DNA of 64,000 nt, from the NCBI RefSeq assembly GCF_900105335.1, contig NZ_LT629770.1, positions 2,356,001 to 2,420,000 on the forward strand, written 5' to 3'. Source of the DNA: Microbacterium paraoxydans. GTDB lineage: Bacteria; Actinomycetota; Actinomycetes; Actinomycetales; Microbacteriaceae. Below the pieces are notes generated by a model, which saw nothing but the letters and a program-made list of their open reading frames with translations, made no database searches and had not been told where the DNA came from. The position numbers were made by a program, and so were the translations under genes. Positions 17,350 through 26,118 of the stretch are shown here, piece after piece (position 1 is the first letter of the stretch; every line of letters begins with the position of its first letter).

Positions 17350-18498
17350 ATGACCGTTCCCACCACCGCAGCGAACACGGCGCCGGACGGATCGGCCGTC
17401 GTCTCCGGCATGCCCGAGACCGCCACGCTGCGCACCCCGCCGGCGGGAGCGCCGCCGCGCACGACCTTCTGGTCGCAGCTCGCGCAGGCGTTCGCGATGT
17501 TCCGCAACCCCAAGTCGATCGCCGGGCTCCTCATCCTCGGTGCGTTCGTGCTCATCGCGATCTTCGCCCCGTGGATCGCCCCGTACGGGCCGACCCAGAA
17601 GGACCGCACGGCGCTGCGTCAGCCGCCCTCCTGGGAGCACTGGCTGGGCACGACGCACATGGGCGAAGACGTGCTGAGCCAGATCATCTACGGCACCCGC
17701 GGCGTGATCGTCGTCGGCTTCCTCGCGGCGTTCATCGCCACGATCATCGCGATCACGATCGGTGTGATCGCCGGCTACGTGCGCGGCTGGAAGAGCGAGT
17801 CGCTGTCGGCGCTGACCAACGTGTTCCTGGTGATCCCCGGCATCCCGCTGATCATCATCATCGCCTCGCAGTTCGAGAACCCACCGCTGATCGTGATCGC
17901 CGCGGTGCTCGGGATCACCGGGTGGGCGTGGGGCGCCCGCGTGCTGCGCGCGCAGACCATGTCGCTGCGCAACCGCGACTTCATCCAGGCCGCGCGCGCG
18001 AACGGCGAGCCGCTGCGCCGCATCATCACGGTCGAGATGCTCCCGAACCTCATGGCGCTCATCGCGTCGAGCTTCGTCGGCACCGTGACCGCGGCCATCC
18101 TCGGCCTCACGACCCTTGCCTTCATCGGGGTGATCCCGGTCAGCAACCTCAACTGGGGGACGATCCTGTTCTGGGCGCAGCAGAACGGCGCCTTCCCGCG
18201 GCTGTGGTGGTGGTACGTGCCGGCAGGGCTGTGCATCGCGATCATCGGCGTCGCGCTATCGCTCATCAACTTCGGCATCGACGAGTACGTCAACCCGCGA
18301 CTGCGCTCGGCCGGTGAGCGGGCCAGGGCGATGAAGAAGAAGGGGCTGAACGTGAACGACGCCGTCACGGTCGTCCGCAGCGTGCCCCTGCCGGAGAAGA
18401 GCCCCGATCCCGTATCGTCGGCGACTTCGCCTGCCGCTTCCGGCGCCACCGACTCCTCGAACACCGCGACACCGCACACGAACCAGAACACGAAGTGA
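17350..18498 (+). CDS. Opp/Dpp-type ABC permease, subunit C
   Basis: 382 residues. A 60-residue disordered N-terminus is followed by DppC-type text: SIAGLLILGAFVLIAIFAPW, PPSWEHWLGTTHMGEDVLSQ, and the EAA loop DFIQAARANGEPLRRIITVE. The C-terminal 60 residues (from KKKGLNVND) are a low-complexity Ser/Thr/Pro tail longer than usual for the family. Its TGA overlaps the ATG of the GH3 gene (TGATG), tying the enzyme to the importer. Confidence 0.93.
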   Translation: MTVPTTAANTAPDGSAVVSGMPETATLRTPPAGAPPRTTFWSQLAQAFAMFRNPKSIAGLLILGAFVLIAIFAPWIAPYGPTQKDRTALRQPPSWEHWLGTTHMGEDVLSQIIYGTRGVIVVGFLAAFIATIIAITIGVIAGYVRGWKSESLSALTNVFLVIPGIPLIIIIASQFENPPLIVIAAVLGITGWAWGARVLRAQTMSLRNRDFIQAARANGEPLRRIITVEMLPNLMALIASSFVGTVTAAILGLTTLAFIGVIPVSNLNWGTILFWAQQNGAFPRLWWWYVPAGLCIAIIGVALSLINFGIDEYVNPRLRSAGERARAMKKKGLNVNDAVTVVRSVPLPEKSPDPVSSATSPAASGATDSSNTATPHTNQNTK

Positions 18499-20750
18499 TG
18501 ACCTCTCAGACTCTGACCACGCAGCTCCCGTACCAGGACCCCGCTCTCTCGATCCGCGAACGCGTGGCCGACCTCCTCAGCCGGATGACGGTGGAGGAGA
18601 AGGTCGGGCAGATGCTCCAGCTCGACGCCCGCGACGACATCGACGACCACGTCCTCCGGCGGCACGCGGGATCGATCCTGCACGCCTCGGACGAGCGTCT
18701 GCGGCGGGCCGCCGCCCTGGTCGCGCAGACCCGGCTCGGCATCCCGCTGCTCGTGGGCGAGGACTGCATCCACGGCCACTCGTTCTGGCCCGGAGGCACG
18801 ATCTACCCCACGCAGCTCGGCATGGCGGCGTCCTGGGACCCGGCGCTCGTCGAGCGCGTGGCGCGGGCGACGGCCGAGGAGGTCGCCGTGACCGGCATCC
18901 ACTGGACGTTCTCGCCGGTGCTGTGCATCGCCCGCGACCTGCGCTGGGGGCGGGTCGGGGAGACGTTCGGCGAGGACCCGTTCCTCATCGGGGAGCTGGC
19001 TTCGGCCATGGTGCGCGGCTACCAGGGCGACGGCCTCGACGACCCGACCGCGATCCTCGCGACGGCCAAGCACTTCGCCGGCTACTCGGAGACGCAGGGC
19101 GGCCGCGACGCGAGCGAGGCGGACATCTCCCCGCGCAAGCTGCGCTCCTGGTTCCTGCCGCCGTTCGAGCGGGTCGCCCGCGAGGGCTGCCGGACGTTCA
19201 TGCTCGGCTACCAGACGACCGACGGGGTGCCGATCACGCTGAACGAGTGGCTGCTCAGCGACGTGCTCCGCGGCGAGTGGGGCTACACCGGCACCCTCAT
19301 CACCGACTGGGACAACGTGGGTCGGATGGTGTGGGAGCAGCGGGTGCAGCCCGACCTCACCCATGCCGCGGCCGCGGCCGTGCGCGCCGGGAACGACATG
19401 GTGATGACCACGCCAGGATTCTTCGAGGGGGCGCTGGACGCGGTCGCCCGGGGGCTGCTGCCGGAGGACGCCTTCGACGACGCGGTCTCCCGCATCCTCA
19501 CGCTGAAGTTCGAGCTCGGACTCTTCGAAGACCCGCGGCTGCCCCGCGACGACGTGTCCGCCGTGGTCGGCAGCGCCGCGCACGCGGACCTCAACCTCGA
19601 GATCGCGCGCCGTTCCCTCGTGCTGCTCGAGAACGACGGCGTGCTGCCGCTGGATGCCGCGGCACCCCTGCGGGTGGCGGTGACCGGGCCGCTCGCGGAC
19701 GACGCGCAGACGCAGCTCGGCGACTGGGCCGGCGGTTCGGGCCAGGCGGGCTGGCTCGACGGACAGCCCCGCGAGATGATCACGACCGTGCTCGACGGCC
19801 TCCGTGCGGTGGACGCGTGGACGGCCACGCATGCACGCGGCGCCGACATCCTCACGCTCGCCGACGACCCCCGCGGCACGCATTTCCCGGACAACCAGCC
19901 GCGTCCTCCCGTGGTGCAGCCGTGCCCGCCGGATCCTGCGCTCATCGCGGAGGCGGTGGCCGCCGCCGAGGCCGCCGACGTCGTGGTCGCGGTGGTCGGC
20001 GATCGCATCGAGCTCGTGGGCGAGGGGCGGTCCACGGCCACGCTGGAGCTCATCGGCGGCCAGAACGCCCTGCTCGACGCTCTCATCGAGACCGGGAAGC
20101 CCGTCGTCGTGGTGCTGCTGGCGTCCAAGCCCCTCGCGCTCCCGCCCTCGGTGCAGCGGGCGGCGGCGGTGGTCTGGGCCGCCAACCCGGGCATGCAGGG
20201 CGGGCGGGCGCTCGCCGACATCGTCACGGGTGCCGTGGAGCCCTCGGGACGGCTGCCGATCTCGTTCGCGCGGCACGTCGGGCAGCAGCCGACCTATTAC
20301 AACCAGATCCGCGGTCAGCACGGCGACCGCTACGCCGACCTCACCCAGGCGCCCGCGTGGGCCTTCGGCGAGGGCCGGTCGTACACGACCGTGGCGTACG
20401 CGGAGCTGGAGCTGGAGCAGACGGAGCTGCGCCTCGGCGACACCGTGGTGGGGCACGTGACCGTGACGAACACGGGGGACCGGCCCGTCCGCGAGACCGT
20501 GCAGGCGTACGTGCGGGACGAGGTGACGAGCGTGAGCTGGACCGACCGCGAGCTCAAGGCCTTCCGGCAGGTCGACCTCGCGCCGGGGGAGAGCGCGCGC
20601 GTGCGGATCGAGGTCCCCGTCGCGGACTGCACGATCGTGACCGCCGCCGGTGTCCGGACCGTGGAGCCGGGCGCCTTCACCCTCCTCGTCGGCCCCAGCT
20701 CCCGCGAGCAGCACCTCCTCCCCGCCTCCTTCGAGATCTCCCCTTCCTGA
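18498..20750 (+). CDS. GH3 beta-glucosidase (cytoplasmic)
   Basis: 750 residues, no signal peptide. The order is GH3 N-terminal barrel (LLVGEDCIHGHSFWPGGTIY, then LRWGRVGETFGEDPFL and ILATAKHFAGYSETQGGRDA), catalytic aspartate D270 in LITDWDNVGRM, the GH3 C-terminal domain (RRSLVLLENDGVLPL) and a fibronectin III-like domain (VTVTNTGDRPVRETVQAYVR). The nucleophile motif reads TDW where most members have SDW. It should release glucose or another sugar from the non-reducing end of imported oligosaccharides. Its start overlaps the permease stop, so it belongs to the ABC operon. Confidence 0.93.
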   Translation: MTSQTLTTQLPYQDPALSIRERVADLLSRMTVEEKVGQMLQLDARDDIDDHVLRRHAGSILHASDERLRRAAALVAQTRLGIPLLVGEDCIHGHSFWPGGTIYPTQLGMAASWDPALVERVARATAEEVAVTGIHWTFSPVLCIARDLRWGRVGETFGEDPFLIGELASAMVRGYQGDGLDDPTAILATAKHFAGYSETQGGRDASEADISPRKLRSWFLPPFERVAREGCRTFMLGYQTTDGVPITLNEWLLSDVLRGEWGYTGTLITDWDNVGRMVWEQRVQPDLTHAAAAAVRAGNDMVMTTPGFFEGALDAVARGLLPEDAFDDAVSRILTLKFELGLFEDPRLPRDDVSAVVGSAAHADLNLEIARRSLVLLENDGVLPLDAAAPLRVAVTGPLADDAQTQLGDWAGGSGQAGWLDGQPREMITTVLDGLRAVDAWTATHARGADILTLADDPRGTHFPDNQPRPPVVQPCPPDPALIAEAVAAAEAADVVVAVVGDRIELVGEGRSTATLELIGGQNALLDALIETGKPVVVVLLASKPLALPPSVQRAAAVVWAANPGMQGGRALADIVTGAVEPSGRLPISFARHVGQQPTYYNQIRGQHGDRYADLTQAPAWAFGEGRSYTTVAYAELELEQTELRLGDTVVGHVTVTNTGDRPVRETVQAYVRDEVTSVSWTDRELKAFRQVDLAPGESARVRIEVPVADCTIVTAAGVRTVEPGAFTLLVGPSSREQHLLPASFEISPS

Positions 20751-20754
20751 TTCC

Positions 20755-20834
20755 CCGAGACCCCGCTTTCCCGCCGAGACCCCGTCGTATCCGCGCGGCG
20801 GAGGCGGGGTCTCGGCGAGAGGTCGGGGTCTCGG
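20755..20834. repeat. Intergenic nested palindrome, GAGACCCC family (copy D2)
   Basis: Left CCGAGACCCCG occurs twice, and right CGGGGTCTCGG occurs twice, forming outer and inner stems over 80 bp. It lies between the GH3 stop and the SoxR-type promoter, both on the plus strand. Confidence 0.9.
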
Positions 20835-20841
20835 CCTCGAT

Positions 20842-20872
20842 TTGACCTCAAGTGCGCTTGAGGTTTTACGGT
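20842..20872 (+). promoter_or_regulatory. SoxR/MerR-type promoter: CCTCAAG...CTTGAGG box inside a 19-bp spacer
   Basis: TTGACC (20842-20847) and TACGGT (20867-20872) are separated by 19 bp, the over-long spacing of MerR-family activated promoters. CCTCAAGTGCGCTTGAGG (20846-20863) fills the spacer; its 7-bp arms are identical to those of the E. coli SoxR box CCTCAAGTTAACTTGAGG. It drives the ferredoxin, reductase and probably sod genes. No soxR gene is in the window. Confidence 0.8.
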
Positions 20873-20905
20873 GGAGGGCGTGAGTGGGATAGAGAAGAAG
20901 TCGCG

Positions 20906-21232
20906 ATGACGTACGTGATCGCACTGCCATGCGTCGACCTCAAGGACAAGGCCTGCATCGACGAATGCCCGGTCGACTGCATCTATGAAGGGGAGCGGTC
21001 GCTCTACATCCACCCGGATGAGTGCGTGGACTGCGGAGCGTGCGAGCCGGTGTGCCCCGTCGAGGCGATCTACTACGAGGACGACCTCCCAGACGAGTGG
21101 CAGGACTACTACAAGGCCAACGTCGAGTTCTTCGACGAGATCGGCTCGCCCGGCGGCGCCGCCCGCACCGGACTCATCCGGCACGACCACCCCCTCATCG
21201 CCGCGCTCCCGCCGCAGGAGGTGCACGAGTGA
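20906..21232 (+). CDS. fdxA: 7Fe ferredoxin (FdxA type)
   Basis: 108 residues. Cysteines C9, C17, C21 and C25 and then C40, C43, C46 and C50 match the [3Fe-4S][4Fe-4S] ferredoxins of actinobacteria ([20 protein letters not shown], then [20 protein letters not shown]). The long C-terminal extension ending in PPQEVHE is typical of FdxA. It transfers electrons from FprA to redox partners. The start at 20906 has AGAGAAGAAG ahead. The stop overlaps the GTG of the reductase. Confidence 0.94.
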   Translation: MTYVIALPCVDLKDKACIDECPVDCIYEGERSLYIHPDECVDCGACEPVCPVEAIYYEDDLPDEWQDYYKANVEFFDEIGSPGGAARTGLIRHDHPLIAALPPQEVHE

Positions 21233-22578
21233 CCCCGCGCATCGCGATCGTCGGCGCGGGACCCGCAGGCATCTACGCCGCCGACCTCCTCCGGGCGCAG
21301 GTGCCGGAGGCGGCCATCGACCTGTACGAGAAGCTCCCCGCTCCGTACGGGCTCGTCCGCTACGGCGTCGCCCCCGACCACCCGCGCATCCGCAAGATCA
21401 TCGATGCGCTGCACGACGTGCTCCTCCAGCCCGGCATCCGGCTGCGCGGCAACGTCGAGGTCGGCGTCGATGTGACGGTCGACGAGCTCCGCCGGGCGTA
21501 CGACGGCGTCGTGATCGCGACCGGAGCCGACCGCGACGTGACGTTCGACGTGCCGGGAGCGGAGCTTCCCGGATCGTTCGGCGCCGCGGATTTCGTGGCC
21601 TGGTACGACGCGCACCCCGACGTCGCGCGGGGCTGGGGCCTGGAGGCGGAGTCCGTGGCCGTGATCGGCGCGGGCAACGTCGCCCTCGACGTCACGCGCA
21701 TCCTCGCGAAGCACGCCGCGGCGCTGGAATCGACCGACACCCCCGATCACATCCTCGACGCGCTCGCCGCGAGCCGGGTCCGCGACGTGCACCTCTTCGC
21801 CCGTCGCGGTCCGGCCGATGTGCGCTTCTCCGCTCTGGAGCTGCGCGAGCTCGGGGAGCAGCACGGCGTGGAGGTGATCGTCGATCCCGCCGACCTCGAG
21901 CTCGACGACCACGCCGCCCGCATGCTGGAGCAGTTCTCGCAGCGCCGCATCATCGTGCGCACCCTCACGGAATGGGCGCAGCGTCCGTCCACCGAAGCCT
22001 CCCGGCGCATCCACCTGCACTTCCGGCATCGACCCGTCCGCGTCCTCGGCACGGACCGTGTGGAGGGCATCGAGTTCGAGCGCACGGCCTCCGATCCGCT
22101 CGGCCGCATGATCGGCACCGGCGAGCTCGTGCGGTACGAGGTCGGCGCCGTCTACCGGGCGATCGGCTACCTCTCCTCGCCCGTGCCCGGCGTGCCGTTC
22201 GACGCGGCGCGGGGCATCGTTCCGAACGCGGAGGGACGGGTGCTCGATGCCGACGGCACGCCCGTCCCCGGCCTCTATGCGACCGGCTGGATCAAGCGCG
22301 GGCCGATCGGGCTCATCGGCTCGACCAAGTCCGACGCCGCGCAGACCGTGCAGCATCTCGTGGAGGACCTCGCCGCGACGCCGTCCGCCCGCATCGACCG
22401 CGACCCGCCCCTGGACCTCCCCGGCGTGGTGGACTGGGAGGGTTGGCTGCGCATCGAGGAGGCCGAGCGCCGCGCCGGAGCCGTCCGCGGTCGGGAGCGC
22501 ACGAAGCTCGTCGACCGCGCGGCCATGCGCGCCCACGCGACCCCCACCCCCATCCCTCTCGAGGAGAGCACCCGATGA
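21229..22578 (+). CDS. fprA: FprA-like NADPH:ferredoxin reductase (adrenodoxin-reductase family)
   Basis: 449 residues from a GTG overlapping the fdxA stop. FAD-binding [14 protein letters not shown] at the N-terminus, [20 protein letters not shown], the NADP-binding [19 protein letters not shown] and C-terminal [20 protein letters not shown] are diagnostic of the FprA/adrenodoxin-reductase family. It reduces the neighbouring ferredoxin with NADPH. Placement under a SoxR-type promoter fits a redox-repair role, as for E. coli fpr, though the two enzymes belong to different families. Confidence 0.95.
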   Translation: MTPRIAIVGAGPAGIYAADLLRAQVPEAAIDLYEKLPAPYGLVRYGVAPDHPRIRKIIDALHDVLLQPGIRLRGNVEVGVDVTVDELRRAYDGVVIATGADRDVTFDVPGAELPGSFGAADFVAWYDAHPDVARGWGLEAESVAVIGAGNVALDVTRILAKHAAALESTDTPDHILDALAASRVRDVHLFARRGPADVRFSALELRELGEQHGVEVIVDPADLELDDHAARMLEQFSQRRIIVRTLTEWAQRPSTEASRRIHLHFRHRPVRVLGTDRVEGIEFERTASDPLGRMIGTGELVRYEVGAVYRAIGYLSSPVPGVPFDAARGIVPNAEGRVLDADGTPVPGLYATGWIKRGPIGLIGSTKSDAAQTVQHLVEDLAATPSARIDRDPPLDLPGVVDWEGWLRIEEAERRAGAVRGRERTKLVDRAAMRAHATPTPIPLEESTR

Positions 22579-23111
22579 CCCCCGACCCGCACACCACCCC
22601 GCACCCCGCCGCTCCGGTGCCCACGCCGGTCGGGGAGGGACTCAAGGCGGCGTTCCGCACCCATCCCGCCGGTGTCGCCATCATCACGGCGCAGGGTCCG
22701 GACGGCCCCGTCGGCCTCACGGCGTCGAGCGTGTCGTCGGTCGCGGTCGACCCGGCGGCGATCGTGTTCTCGGTGACCAGGGCGACCGGAAGCGCCGGGG
22801 CCATCCTCGGCGCCGAGACCTTCGTCGTGCACCTCATCGACGACGAGCACTCCGCGCTCGCCCAGAGCTTCGCGGTGAGCGGTTCCGAGCGCTTCACGCC
22901 CGAGCAGGGCTGGACGACGCTGCCGACCGGCGAGCCGCACCTGGCCGAGGCCCGTGTGGCCCTGCGCTGCCGGGCGATCCAGACCGTGCCCGTCGGCTCG
23001 TCGACCGTGGTGATCGCCGAGGTGCTCGAGGTGCTCACCGGCCGCCCCGCCCGCCCGCTCGTCTACATCGACCGCCGATTCCACGCCCTGTCCCACGACA
23101 CCGCCCTCTGA
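22575..23111 (+). CDS. Flavin reductase-like FMN-binding protein
   Basis: 178 residues. [40 protein letters not shown] and [20 protein letters not shown] place it in the flavin_reductase split-barrel family. It could supply reduced FMN to a monooxygenase or act directly on quinones or redox-cycling compounds. Its ATG overlaps the fprA stop, so it is the third gene of the SoxR-type operon. The physiological substrate is not evident. Confidence 0.88.
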   Translation: MTPDPHTTPHPAAPVPTPVGEGLKAAFRTHPAGVAIITAQGPDGPVGLTASSVSSVAVDPAAIVFSVTRATGSAGAILGAETFVVHLIDDEHSALAQSFAVSGSERFTPEQGWTTLPTGEPHLAEARVALRCRAIQTVPVGSSTVVIAEVLEVLTGRPARPLVYIDRRFHALSHDTAL

Positions 23112-23133
23112 CCCCGTCACGAAAGGAACCACC

Positions 23134-23760
23134 ATGTCCACTCCGTACACGCTCCCCGAGCTGCCCTACGACTACTCGGCGCTGGAGCCGCACATCTCCG
23201 GCAAGATCATGGAGCTGCACCACTCCAAGCACCACCAGGCCTACGTGACCGGCGCGAACACGGCGCTGGAGCAGCTCGCGGCGGCCCGCGACAGCGGCGA
23301 CCTCGGAGCCGTCAACAAGCTCGAGAAGGACCTCGCGTTCAACCTCGGCGGCCACATCAACCACTCCGTGTTCTGGCAGAACCTCTCGCCCGAGGGCGGC
23401 GGGGCTCCGGAGGGCGAGCTCTCGGCGGCCCTCGCGGACTCGTTCGGGTCGATCGACGGCTTCCGCGCGCACTTCACCGCGACGGCCCTCGGCGTGCAGG
23501 GCTCCGGCTGGGCCGTGCTCGCCTGGGACTCGGTGGGCGCACGCCCGGTGATCTTCCAGCTCTTCGACCAGCAGGGCAACGCGCCGCTCGGCGTCGTCCC
23601 GCTGCTGCAGCTCGACGTGTGGGAGCACGCCTACTACCTCGACTACCTCAACGTGCGGGCGGACTACGTCAAGGCGTTCTGGAACCTCGTGAACTGGCCC
23701 GACGTGCAGCGCCGCTTCGAGACGGCGCGCACCGCGACCGCGGGTCTCCTCGTCCCCTGA
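23134..23760 (+). CDS. sodA: Superoxide dismutase (Fe/Mn family)
   Basis: 208 residues. [20 protein letters not shown] opens the protein. Metal ligands are the first His of [12 protein letters not shown], the His of [10 protein letters not shown], and the Asp and His of [24 protein letters not shown] precedes the ATG. It lies 22 bases after the flavin reductase gene in the same direction and may be transcribed with it, although a separate promoter in that short gap cannot be excluded. It dismutates superoxide in the cytosol; Mn is more likely than Fe from GGGAPEGEL but this is uncertain. Confidence 0.96.
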   Translation: MSTPYTLPELPYDYSALEPHISGKIMELHHSKHHQAYVTGANTALEQLAAARDSGDLGAVNKLEKDLAFNLGGHINHSVFWQNLSPEGGGAPEGELSAALADSFGSIDGFRAHFTATALGVQGSGWAVLAWDSVGARPVIFQLFDQQGNAPLGVVPLLQLDVWEHAYYLDYLNVRADYVKAFWNLVNWPDVQRRFETARTATAGLLVP

Positions 23761-23777
23761 TCCCACCCCACCCTCGC

Positions 23778-23855
23778 CGACCCGGCCCCTTGCGTGCGCC
23801 CCGGCCCGTTGCGATCGTCCGCAACGGGCCGGGGTGGCCGCAAGGGGCCGGGTCG
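23778..23855. repeat. Intergenic nested palindrome, GACCCGGCCCC family (copy C1)
   Basis: Outer perfect 17-bp arms CGACCCGGCCCCTTGCG and CGCAAGGGGCCGGGTCG enclose a second perfect stem CCCCGGCCCGTTGCG / CGCAACGGGCCGGGG with a 6-base loop. It fills the gap between convergent sodA and the CstR-like gene. Relatives are at 28939 and 31409. Confidence 0.92.
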
Positions 23856-23858
23856 CGT

Positions 23859-24125
23859 TCAGGCGAGGGTGAGGAAGAGCTTCTCCAGGTCGGGGAGCGG
23901 GACGGCGTCGTCCTGCGCGGGGTCCTCCAGGCAGGTCTTCATGGCGGAGGCGATGATCTGGAACCCGGCCTTGTCCAACGCGGAGGTCACGGCGGCCAGC
24001 TGCGTGACGACGGCCCGGCAGTCGCCGCCGCTCTCGACCGCGGCGATCACGGCGCCGAGCTGTCCCTGTGCGCGCTTGAGGCGGTTGGCGATCTTGCGCT
24101 GCGTGTCGGTGTCGACGGTGGTCAT
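23859..24125 (-). CDS. CsoR-family repressor lacking the copper-binding histidine: CstR-like persulfide sensor
   Basis: 88 residues of the DUF156/CsoR all-helical fold: TQRKIANRLKRAQGQLGAVI, then GGDCRAVVTQLAAVTSALDK. Copper-sensing CsoR uses Cys36, His61 and Cys65. Here C36 and C65 are kept but position 61 is Ala, the pattern of CstR proteins that sense per/polysulfides through a Cys-Cys pair. The divergent genes include a CoA-disulfide-reductase/rhodanese fusion, a classic CstR target. TATACCCCCGGGGGTATA and a second similar site lie in the gap. The family call is strong; the ligand is inferred. Confidence 0.85.
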   Translation of the reverse strand: MTTVDTDTQRKIANRLKRAQGQLGAVIAAVESGGDCRAVVTQLAAVTSALDKAGFQIIASAMKTCLEDPAQDDAVPLPDLEKLFLTLA

Positions 24126-24158
24126 GGTCACTCCCTGAAGGCCGGCTGTGCGCTCCAA

Positions 24159-24200
24159 TATACCCCCGGGGGTATAGTATCTGCATACCCACCGGGGTAT
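24159..24200. promoter_or_regulatory. Tandem CsoR/CstR operators
   Basis: TATACCCCCGGGGGTATA (24159-24176) is a perfect 18-bp palindrome, and ATACCCACCGGGGTAT (24185-24200) is a near copy 26 bp downstream. The TATACCCC...GGGGTATA pattern is that of CsoR/CstR operators. They separate the repressor gene from the Cys-rich protein and CoADR genes and so can control both directions. Confidence 0.85.
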
Positions 24201-24218
24201 CGAGTGAGGAGAGAACAC

Positions 24219-24383
24219 ATGTGTCGAGCAGTCCGTTGCCGTACCTGCGGGAAGACCACCTGGGCGGGGTGCGGCCAGCACGTCGATGCCGTCCGCCGCA
24301 CCGTGCCGGCGTCGGACTGGTGCACGGGCCACCCGAAGGACGAGGCCAAGGGCGGTCTCCTGTCCCGGTTGTTCGGCCGATGA
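24219..24383 (+). CDS. 54-residue Cys-rich small protein (CRxCGKTTWAGCGQH type)
   Basis: MCRAVRCRTCGKTTWAGCGQ is followed by HVDAVRRTVPASDWC. Five cysteines (positions 2, 7, 10, 18 and 35) and one CGQH motif suggest a small zinc-ribbon-like protein. Homologous ~50-residue proteins are widespread but have no assigned function to my knowledge. It is the first gene after the CstR-type operators and its TGA overlaps the ATG of the CoADR-rhodanese gene, so it is probably part of the sulfur response. Thiol-rich composition would fit a persulfide or metal carrier; this is speculation. Confidence 0.8.
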   Translation: MCRAVRCRTCGKTTWAGCGQHVDAVRRTVPASDWCTGHPKDEAKGGLLSRLFGR

Positions 24384-26014
24384 GCGCGCCGCTCCGCGTC
24401 GTCATCGTCGGTGGCGTCGCCGGCGGCATGTCGGCGGCGACCCGGCTCCGGCGGCTCGATGAGTCCGCGCAGATCGTCGTCTTCGAGCGCGGGCCCGAGG
24501 TCTCCTACGCCAACTGCGGCCTGCCCTACTACGTGGGCGGCGTGATCGAGGAGCGCGACGCCCTCCTGCTGCAGACCCCGGAGTCGCTGCACCGCCGCTT
24601 CCGGCTCGACGTCCGCGTCCGTCACGACGTCGTCGGCATCGACACCGCGCGCAAGACGGTCGAGGTCGTCGATCTCGACAGCTGCCACCGCAGCACCCAC
24701 CCGTACGACCGCCTCGTGCTCGCCACCGGTGCCCGGCCCCGCGGCGACGAGCCGACCGGAGCCCTCCCCGCGCGGAGCCTGCGGACCGTGGCCGATGCCG
24801 ATGCGATCGACGCAGCCCTCCGCCCCGGGCTGCCGGTGGTCGTGGTGGGCGGCGGATACACGGGGCTCGAAGCGGTGGAGAACCTCGTCGCCCGGGGCGC
24901 CGCGGTCACCCTGGTGCAACGCGGTGCCCAGCTGCTGGCCCCGCTGGATCCGGAGATGGCCGCCCCCCTCGCGGCCGAGGTCCGGCGCCGCGGGGTCGAC
25001 GTGCGACTCGGCGTCGAGGTCGTGGCCACGGCCGCGGATTCCGTGACCCTGAGCGACGGTGCCACCCTCCCTGCGGAGTTCCTCGTCGATGCCTCCGGGG
25101 TCGTGCCCGAGGTCGGACTCGCCCGCGCCGCCGGGATCCGTCTCGGCGAGACCGGCGGGATCGCCGTCGACGAGGCCTGCCGCACCAGTGCGCCCGACGT
25201 CTTCGCGGTCGGCGACGGCGTCGAGAAGGCCGACCTCATCGGCGGCGGTGCGGCGCTCGTGACCATGGCCGGTCTCGCCAACCGCCACGGCCGCATGGTG
25301 GCCGACGTCATCGCGGGTCGGGAGGCATCGGCGCGCCCCGCCCTCGGCACCGGCATCGTACAGATGTTCGGCCTCGCCGCCGCCAAGACCGGATGGAGCG
25401 AGAAGCAGCTCCGTGCCGCGGGCCGCGGGTTCTTCGCCGTGCACGTGCACCCGGCATCGCACGCCGGCTACTACCCGGGCGCGGAGACCCTGTCGATGAA
25501 GCTCCTCGCCGACCCTGCCACCGACCGCATCCTCGGGGCGCAGATCGTGGGTCGTGACGGCGTGGACAAGCGGATCGACGTCATCGCGACGGCGCTGCAG
25601 GCGGGCGCCACCGCCTCCGGTCTCGCGCACCTGGAGCTCGCGTACGCTCCGCAGTTCGGCTCCGCGAAGGACGCCGTGAACATCCTCGGCTATGTGGCCG
25701 AGAACACCCGCAACGGCACCACGCCGACCGTCCAGTGGCACGAGCTCGACGACGCCCTGCAGGCGGGATCGACCCTCATCGACGTCCGCTCCGCGGCCGA
25801 GCATGCGAACGGCGCCATCCCCGGCGCGCGGAACATCCCGCTGGACGAGTTGCGCGACCGTCTCGACGAACTGCCGGACGGCCCCCTCGTGGTGCACTGC
25901 CAGGTCGGCCTGCGGGGGCACATCGCCACCCGGCTGCTGCGGCAGCACGGGCGCGAGGTGCGCAATCTCGACGGCGGCTACCGCACCTGGCGGGACGCGA
26001 CCGTAGGCTCCTGA
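24380..26014 (+). CDS. CoA-disulfide reductase / NADH oxidase-like flavoprotein fused to a rhodanese domain
   Basis: 544 residues. FAD-binding VVIVGGVAGGMSAATRLRRL, redox-active C46 in SYANCGLPYYVGG, NAD-binding VVVVGGGYTGLEAVENLVAR, then a dimerisation domain (APQFGSAKDAVNILGYVAEN). From about residue 450 a rhodanese domain follows (STLIDVRSAAEHANGAIPGA) with C507 in VVHCQVGLRGH. CoADR-RHD proteins reduce CoA persulfide/polysulfide and pass sulfane sulfur to the rhodanese cysteine. It lies behind two CstR-type operators and overlaps the small Cys-rich gene, so reactive sulfur is the likely inducer and substrate. Confidence 0.93.
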   Translation: MSAPLRVVIVGGVAGGMSAATRLRRLDESAQIVVFERGPEVSYANCGLPYYVGGVIEERDALLLQTPESLHRRFRLDVRVRHDVVGIDTARKTVEVVDLDSCHRSTHPYDRLVLATGARPRGDEPTGALPARSLRTVADADAIDAALRPGLPVVVVGGGYTGLEAVENLVARGAAVTLVQRGAQLLAPLDPEMAAPLAAEVRRRGVDVRLGVEVVATAADSVTLSDGATLPAEFLVDASGVVPEVGLARAAGIRLGETGGIAVDEACRTSAPDVFAVGDGVEKADLIGGGAALVTMAGLANRHGRMVADVIAGREASARPALGTGIVQMFGLAAAKTGWSEKQLRAAGRGFFAVHVHPASHAGYYPGAETLSMKLLADPATDRILGAQIVGRDGVDKRIDVIATALQAGATASGLAHLELAYAPQFGSAKDAVNILGYVAENTRNGTTPTVQWHELDDALQAGSTLIDVRSAAEHANGAIPGARNIPLDELRDRLDELPDGPLVVHCQVGLRGHIATRLLRQHGREVRNLDGGYRTWRDATVGS

Positions 26015-26021
26015 GCTCGAC

Positions 26022-26110
26022 GCGTTCACAACTCAGGAGAACCGGCGCACCTACGCCCGTCAGGGCCGGAACCGCGGTCTCCGCGCGCCGTACTCCTGAG
26101 TTGTGAACGC
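26022..26110. repeat. Intergenic palindrome, TTCACAACTCAGGAG family (copy B1)
   Basis: Perfect 18-bp arms GCGTTCACAACTCAGGAG and CTCCTGAGTTGTGAACGC enclose 53 bp. It fills the gap between convergent genes (CoADR-rhodanese and LacI). Relatives are at 33139 and 57249. Confidence 0.9.
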
Positions 26111-26118
26111 CGCCCGGC

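Noticed and set aside
17775..20930. A 1051-codon open frame on the minus strand opposite permease C and the GH3 gene
   Set aside because: It is antisense to clear GH3 and permease coding sequence, has Arg/Pro/His-rich composition and no family motif. Such frames are a by-product of high GC at third positions.
24219..26014. Copper-resistance operon under CsoR
   Set aside because: The repressor lacks the His copper ligand, and the operon has no copper ATPase or chaperone. Reactive sulfur fits better.
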